Both the position numbers and the translations under genes were made by a program. The notes beneath the pieces were generated by a model. The model saw nothing but the letters and a program-made list of their open reading frames with translations. It ran no database searches and was not told the DNA's origin. From Lachnospiraceae bacterium (lineage in GTDB: Bacteria > Bacillota > Clostridia > Lachnospirales > Lachnospiraceae), in the NCBI GenBank assembly GCA_021200345.1, contig JAJQGR010000108.1:1-9035 (forward strand): a stretch of 9,035 bases of DNA, read 5' to 3'. Of the stretch, positions 4,917 to 9,035 are shown piece by piece (positions within the stretch are counted from its first letter, which is position 1; every line of letters begins with the position of its first letter).

Positions 4917-6979
4917 TTTGGTTTCCTTTCCTTGTAATAAGGCTCCGCTGCCTTAAACTTCTCATACACCTGCCCCTGATTGTTCAGCTGCCTGGCATAG
5001 ATGGTATATCTGGACACAAAAGCGGTCAGCTTTGCCATGTATTCCTGATAGGTGATGTTTCCCTCCGCCACCCCGGTCAGGCCCTTTTCCCAGCTGGCTG
5101 TAAGTGAAGGCTCCAGCATCCGTTTCATGGAGCAGTCCACCACGTCGTAAATCAGCTCTCCCAACTGGGTGGGAGAAAGAATCTGGGTCTTTTTATTCAG
5201 GTTTAAATAATCGTTTTTGACAAGCTTGCTGAGGATTTCCGCCCGGGTGGCGCTGGTACCGATCCCACTGCCCCTGATCTGCTCCCGCAGACTTTCATCC
5301 TCGATCAGCTGCCCCGCGTTTTCCATGGCCAAAATCATGCTGCCGGAATTGTAGCGTTTGGGCGGGGAGGTTTCACCGGTTTTAATCAGGAGATCCTTTA
5401 ATGGCAAAGACTGGCCTTTTTTCAGATTCTGCAGCTGATATAAAAGAATACTGTCGCAGGCTGTCTCCGTTGAAATTCCGTTTTGCGACGTTTCTCCCTG
5501 CTCTGATATGGTCTGCGCAGACTCTCCCTGTGTGGATAACGTCTGCTCCTTTTCTTTGAAAAAGCTGTACTTCATCACTTTCAGATAGCCCTCGTCCATC
5601 AGCGTCCTGAAAGTGCTGAAAAACTGCTCTGCTCCGATGGCCGTGGTCAGAGAGATTTTCTGATAGACTGCCGCCGGATAAAAGATGGCCAGAAAACGGC
5701 GCACGATTACCTCATAGACCTTCTGGGCGGTTGTATTGACACTGTTTAATGCAGTAAGCCCCTGTCCGGTGGGGATGATAGCGTAGTGATCCGTAATTTT
5801 TTTGTCATCCACATATCTGGTGCGGGCCAGATTCTGGTAAGCTTTGACGTTTAAAATCTGTTCGGCGTACTCTCTGCCATGGATGTAATTCCTCAGACCG
5901 TTTAAATTGCGGGTGATTTCCTTCGCTACAGCGGTGGAGAGCACCCTGGCATCAGTTCTGGGGTAGGTCACCAGCTTTTTTTCATACAGCTCCTGGACAA
6001 TTTTCAGAGTATCCGCGGGACTGATTTTGAAAAAACGGGAGCAGTCGTTCTGCAGCTCCGCCAGATTATACAAGAGCGGAGGATTTTTGTTCTCTTTCTT
6101 TTTCTCTACATTAAGAAGAGAGACCTGTCCATTGGCCTCAGACAGCAGTTCTTTGGCAAAAGCTTTTGCTGTTTTTTCCTCTTTAAAGCCGTTTTCCTTA
6201 TAAAGAGCCGGAGACTGAAAATATTTGCTTCCCTCCACAGCCTTCCATTCTCCCTCCAGGATCTGGCCGCCAATCTCAAACTGATCGATGAGGCGGTAAA
6301 ATGAGGTCTTCTGAAAAGAGCGGATTTCCCTTTCCCTGTTCACCACCATGCCAAGCACGCAGGTCATGACCCGGCCTACGCTGATTACACACTTTTGGCT
6401 CCCAAGATATCGTTTGACGGAATCGCCGTATTTCAAAGTCAGAACCCGGGAGAAATTGATGCCCATCAGATAGTCCTCGATGGCTCTTAAATAGGCAGCC
6501 TGAGCCAGATTGTCGTAGGCGGACAGATCCTTTGCCTCCCGGATTCCCCTGAGAATTTCCTCCTCGGTCTGAGAATCGATCCACACCCGCTTCTGCTCTT
6601 TCCCCTTTACATTGGCAGTCTGGGCCACCAGACGGTAAATATACTCTCCCTCCCGCCCCGAGTCGGTACACACATATATGGTGTCCACATCCTTCCGGTT
6701 CAGGATGCCGGAGACAATCTGAAACTGGCCCTTTACACCGTCAATCACCTCATATCGATATTGCTCCGGGATAAAAGGCAGCGTATCCAGAGACCAGCGT
6801 TTATATTTGGGATCATAAGCCTCAGGATAACTCATGGTCACCAGGTGCCCCACGCACCAGGTGACCACGTAATGCTCACTCTCCATATAGCCGTTGCCCT
6901 GTTTCATCTGCTCCTTTAAGGCTTTGGCAAATTCCCTCGCCACGCTGGGCTTTTCCGCGATAAAAACTTTTTTTGACAT
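4913..6979 (-). CDS. topB: DNA topoisomerase III (type IA)
   Basis: This 688-residue enzyme should pass one DNA strand through a transient single-strand break, resolving precatenanes and recombination intermediates in the cytoplasm. The N-terminal Toprim domain has the conserved Glu9 in VFIAEKPSVA and CTDSGREGEYIYR (104-116; Asp106, Glu110, Glu112), coordinating magnesium. The active-site tyrosine that forms the covalent DNA link is Tyr339 in VTYPRTD, and SGIGTSATRAEIL (571-583) is another conserved type IA block. Length is between Escherichia coli TopB (653) and Bacillus TopB (about 727), so it is full length. No C-terminal cysteine zinc fingers are seen, as expected for topoisomerase III as opposed to TopA. 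Residues 477-508 form a Gln/Ser/Thr/Glu-rich insert with imperfect repeats. The gene begins 6 nt after asd and ends overlapping the beta-helix gene by 4 nt. Mobile-element topoisomerases also belong to this family, but no transfer genes are nearby. Confidence 0.95.
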   Translation of the reverse strand: MSKKVFIAEKPSVAREFAKALKEQMKQGNGYMESEHYVVTWCVGHLVTMSYPEAYDPKYKRWSLDTLPFIPEQYRYEVIDGVKGQFQIVSGILNRKDVDTIYVCTDSGREGEYIYRLVAQTANVKGKEQKRVWIDSQTEEEILRGIREAKDLSAYDNLAQAAYLRAIEDYLMGINFSRVLTLKYGDSVKRYLGSQKCVISVGRVMTCVLGMVVNREREIRSFQKTSFYRLIDQFEIGGQILEGEWKAVEGSKYFQSPALYKENGFKEEKTAKAFAKELLSEANGQVSLLNVEKKKENKNPPLLYNLAELQNDCSRFFKISPADTLKIVQELYEKKLVTYPRTDARVLSTAVAKEITRNLNGLRNYIHGREYAEQILNVKAYQNLARTRYVDDKKITDHYAIIPTGQGLTALNSVNTTAQKVYEVIVRRFLAIFYPAAVYQKISLTTAIGAEQFFSTFRTLMDEGYLKVMKYSFFKEKEQTLSTQGESAQTISEQGETSQNGISTETACDSILLYQLQNLKKGQSLPLKDLLIKTGETSPPKRYNSGSMILAMENAGQLIEDESLREQIRGSGIGTSATRAEILSKLVKNDYLNLNKKTQILSPTQLGELIYDVVDCSMKRMLEPSLTASWEKGLTGVAEGNITYQEYMAKLTAFVSRYTIYARQLNNQGQVYEKFKAAEPYYKERKPK

Positions 6980-6985
6980 ACAGCC

Positions 6986-8080
6986 CTACTTCTTTGTGAT
7001 ATATCCCTGAGCCGTCAGAAGCTCCGCACAGAGCACCGCGCCGCCGGCCGCGCCGCGGATGGTGTTGTGGGAAAGTCCTACAAACTTGTAATCGTATACC
7101 TTATCCTCGCGCAGACGTCCGACACTGATGCCCATGCCATTCTCATAATCCACATCCAGTCTGACCTGGGGGCGATCCGGTTCCTCCATATAGCGGATAA
7201 ACTGCTTCGGGGCGCTGGGAAGCTCCAGCTTTTGGGGAACGCCGCAGAAGCTGTTCAGCTTCTCAATCAGCTGCTCTTTGGTGGGCTTTTGTCTGAATTT
7301 TACAAAGACCGCCGCGGTGTGTCCGTTCAGCACAGGCACCCGGATGCACTGACAGGTGATCAGAGGGCTGTCAGCGGGTTTGATCACGCCATCCTCCACC
7401 TTTCCCCAGAGGCGCAGAGGCTCCAGCTCGCTTTTTTCCTCCTCGCCGCTGATAAAGGGAATGATATTGCCCTCCATCTGGGGCCACTCTTTAAAGGTCT
7501 TGCCCGCTCCTGAGATGGCCTGATAGGTGGCAGCCACCACTTCATAAGGCTCAAACTCTTTCCACGCGGTCAGTACAGGGGCGTAGGACTGAATGGAGCA
7601 GTTGGGCTTCACGGCAATAAAGCCCCTCTCGGTGCCCAGTCTCTTTTTCTGGAAAGGAATCACATGCATGTGCTCCGGATTGATCTCCGGCACGCACATG
7701 GGTACGTCCGGCGTCCAGCGGTGAGCGGAGTTATTGGAAACCACCGGCACCTCTTCTTTCGCGTAAGCGTCCTCGATGGCCCGGATTTCCTCTTTTCCCA
7801 GATTCATGGCACTGAACACAAAATCTACCTGGGAGGCCACTTCCTTTCTCTGGCTGGTCACATCATATACCGGCAGATCCTTTACCGCCTCCGGGATAGG
7901 GGTGGTCATCTTCCAGCGACCCTCCACCGCCTGAGCGTAAGTCTTGCCTGCGCTCCTGCCGGAAGCCGCCACACAAACCACCTGATACCATGGGTGATTC
8001 TCCAGCAAAGCAATAAATCTCTGGCCCACCATGCCGGTAGCGCCTAAAATTCCAACTTTCAATTTCCTTTCCATTTCCAT
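6986..8080 (-). CDS. asd: Aspartate-semialdehyde dehydrogenase (non-enteric type)
   Basis: The enzyme reduces L-aspartyl-4-phosphate with NADPH to L-aspartate 4-semialdehyde, the branch point to lysine/diaminopimelate (hence peptidoglycan), threonine and methionine. Counted from the ATG at 8080 it has 364 residues. The Rossmann nucleotide-binding motif GILGATGMVGQ is at 10-20, the active-site cysteine is Cys161 in KPNCSIQS, and RVPVLNGHTAAVF downstream probably carries the catalytic His. NNSAHRWTPDVPM and the C-terminal SHNTIRGAAGGAV are typical of the archaeal/fungal-like class found in many Clostridia, not the E. coli class. Start choice is not fully settled: the frame opens at a TTG (8116), with ATGs at 8104, 8080 and 8074; GAGGAG at 8093-8098 favours 8080, although its 12-nt spacing is long. 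It follows argH by 49 nt and precedes topB by 6 nt. Confidence 0.94.
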   Translation of the reverse strand: MEMERKLKVGILGATGMVGQRFIALLENHPWYQVVCVAASGRSAGKTYAQAVEGRWKMTTPIPEAVKDLPVYDVTSQRKEVASQVDFVFSAMNLGKEEIRAIEDAYAKEEVPVVSNNSAHRWTPDVPMCVPEINPEHMHVIPFQKKRLGTERGFIAVKPNCSIQSYAPVLTAWKEFEPYEVVAATYQAISGAGKTFKEWPQMEGNIIPFISGEEEKSELEPLRLWGKVEDGVIKPADSPLITCQCIRVPVLNGHTAAVFVKFRQKPTKEQLIEKLNSFCGVPQKLELPSAPKQFIRYMEEPDRPQVRLDVDYENGMGISVGRLREDKVYDYKFVGLSHNTIRGAAGGAVLCAELLTAQGYITKK

Positions 8081-8092
8081 AATAATATTTCG

Positions 8093-8098
8093 CTCCTC
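8093..8098 (-). promoter_or_regulatory. Ribosome binding site used to choose the asd start
   Basis: GAGGAG is the only strong purine-rich site upstream of asd. It sits 12 nt before the ATG at 8080, longer than the usual 5-9 nt; it would be inside the coding region if translation began at 8104 or 8116, neither of which has a comparable site. Confidence 0.5.
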
Positions 8099-8129
8099 TC
8101 TCATGGAAATTCTCAATTCTCACGCGGCA

Positions 8130-9035
8130 TTACTCAATACTCAAATACTCCTGATAGCTCTCCAGCACCTGCTTCATGGCCTCATGCCCCGGCCCGCCGG
8201 TGGTCAGTCTCTTCTCCACACAGGTTTTCAGACTGATAGCGTCATAGATATCTTCCTCAAACTTATCACAGATTCCCTGCAGCTGATCCAGGCTCAGCTC
8301 CTCAATGGAAACCTGCCTGTCGATACAATACAGCACCAGTTTTCCGATGATGCCGTGGGCATCCCTGAAAGGCACCCCTTTTCCCACCAGATAATCCGCC
8401 GCGTCTGTGGCGTTGGTAAAGCCGTTCATGGCGCTCTTTGCCATCACATCCCTGCGGAATTTCATGGTACGGATCATCCCGGTAAACAGAGTCAGGCAGC
8501 TTTCCACCGTTTCTATGGCGTCAAAGGTCTGCTCCTTGTCCTCCTGCATGTCCTTATTGTATGCCAGCGGCAACCCCTTCATAGTAGTCAGCATCCCCAT
8601 CAGGGCGCCGTACACCCGGCCGGTCTTGCCGCGGATCAGCTCCGCGATGTCGGGATTCTTTTTCTGAGGCATAATGCTTGAACCGGTGGAATAGGCGTCG
8701 TCCATCTCCACAAAGCGATACTCATCGCTGTTCCAGAGAATGATCTCCTCACAGAAACGGCTTAAATGCATCATGATCGTGGAAAGCGCGCTCAGATACT
8801 CGATCACGTAATCCCGGTCAGAGACAGAATCCATACTGTTTAACGTTGGGCCGTAAAAATCCAGAAGCTGCGCGGTATATTCCCGATCCAGAGGATAAGT
8901 GGTGCCGGCTAACGCTCCCGCTCCCAGCGGGCAGTAATTCATCCGCTCATAGATGTCGTGCATCCGGCTCCTGTCCCGTTTGAACATTTCAAAATAGGCG
9001 CCGAAATGATGAGCCAGTGTCACCGGCTGGGCTTT
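8130..9035 (-). CDS. argH: Argininosuccinate lyase (N-terminal part outside window)
   Basis: The enzyme splits argininosuccinate into arginine and fumarate, the last step of arginine synthesis. The frame is open to the right edge; 301 residues of a protein usually about 455-465 long are visible, so roughly the first third is missing. The first visible residues are KAQPVTLAHH, part of the conserved HLQRAQPVT region. The fumarase/aspartase superfamily signature GSSIMPQKKNPD is intact, its two serines encoded at 8676-8681; the mobile loop carrying them provides the catalytic base. Further conserved stretches include LPLAYNKDMQEDKE and the C-terminal TTGGPGHEA. The stop at 8130 is 49 nt before the chosen asd start, on the same strand, so the two are probably co-transcribed. 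No break or frameshift is seen. An ATG-type start inside the window should not be assumed. Confidence 0.95.
   Translation of the reverse strand, partial: KAQPVTLAHHFGAYFEMFKRDRSRMHDIYERMNYCPLGAGALAGTTYPLDREYTAQLLDFYGPTLNSMDSVSDRDYVIEYLSALSTIMMHLSRFCEEIILWNSDEYRFVEMDDAYSTGSSIMPQKKNPDIAELIRGKTGRVYGALMGMLTTMKGLPLAYNKDMQEDKEQTFDAIETVESCLTLFTGMIRTMKFRRDVMAKSAMNGFTNATDAADYLVGKGVPFRDAHGIIGKLVLYCIDRQVSIEELSLDQLQGICDKFEEDIYDAISLKTCVEKRLTTGGPGHEAMKQVLESYQEYLSIE

Noticed and set aside
6645..6665. Asp-Ser-Gly in place of the Asp-x-Asp of the TopB Toprim motif
   Set aside because: Many Gram-positive topoisomerase III enzymes have TD(A/S/P)GREGE here, so this is family-typical and not a lost catalytic residue.
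8103..8152. Clustered short repeats (GAGTATT, GAGAATT) across the argH-asd junction
   Set aside because: The units are only 6-7 bases, imperfect, and partly within the last argH codons. No spacing pattern or dyad suggests an operator, terminator or attachment site.
1..9035. Search for tRNA or rRNA genes, CRISPR arrays, insertion sequences, attachment sites or phage genes
   Set aside because: No cloverleaf, rRNA core, regularly spaced repeat, transposase, integrase or terminal inverted repeat was seen. The window reads as ordinary core chromosome apart from the intergenic RNA region.

Overview
The window looks like chromosomal DNA of a Gram-positive Clostridia species, most likely a Lachnospiraceae relative. 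The basis is moderate GC, strong AGGAGG-type ribosome binding sites, a non-enteric type aspartate-semialdehyde dehydrogenase, and an OmpR-type two-component system linked to a membrane-anchored cell-wall amidase. The assignment rests on general protein resemblance, not on a search. Every protein gene is on the minus strand, so the window reads biologically from right to left.

Right block (9035 to 4251): the 3' two-thirds of argH (arginine synthesis), asd (aspartate-semialdehyde dehydrogenase, entry to lysine/diaminopimelate, threonine and methionine), topB (type IA topoisomerase III) and a small left-handed beta-helix protein resembling the acetyltransferase half of GlmU. Gaps are short (49 and 6 nt) or replaced by a 4-nt ATGA overlap, so this is probably one transcription unit whose promoter lies outside the window.

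Intergenic region (4008 to 4250), the only substantial non-coding stretch: on the plus strand, opposite to every gene, it holds what looks like a complete small RNA gene. A TATAAT box is followed 7 nt later by a roughly 104-nt segment whose first nine bases pair with the last nine before a six-T run, enclosing two more hairpins. Beside it is a two-part direct repeat, TGTAAA-N5-TGTAAC, matching the published consensus for the cell-wall regulator WalR. A weak minus-strand promoter for the left block may also lie here.

Left block (4007 to 1): N-acetylmuramoyl-L-alanine amidase, OmpR/PhoB-type response regulator, sensor histidine kinase, then a membrane-anchored extracytoplasmic protein of unknown family that runs off the left edge. 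Spacing is 12 nt, a 4-nt overlap and a 17-nt overlap, so the four genes are very likely co-transcribed. The layout (regulator, kinase, then a single-pass extracytoplasmic protein, plus a peptidoglycan hydrolase and a WalR-like box) resembles the WalRK/YycHI cell-wall homeostasis system of Bacillus, but the kinase lacks WalK's cytoplasmic PAS domain, so this is an analogy and not an orthology call.

The most interesting point is the unassigned plus-strand RNA with the regulator-like repeat upstream of its promoter, next to the cell-wall signalling operon.
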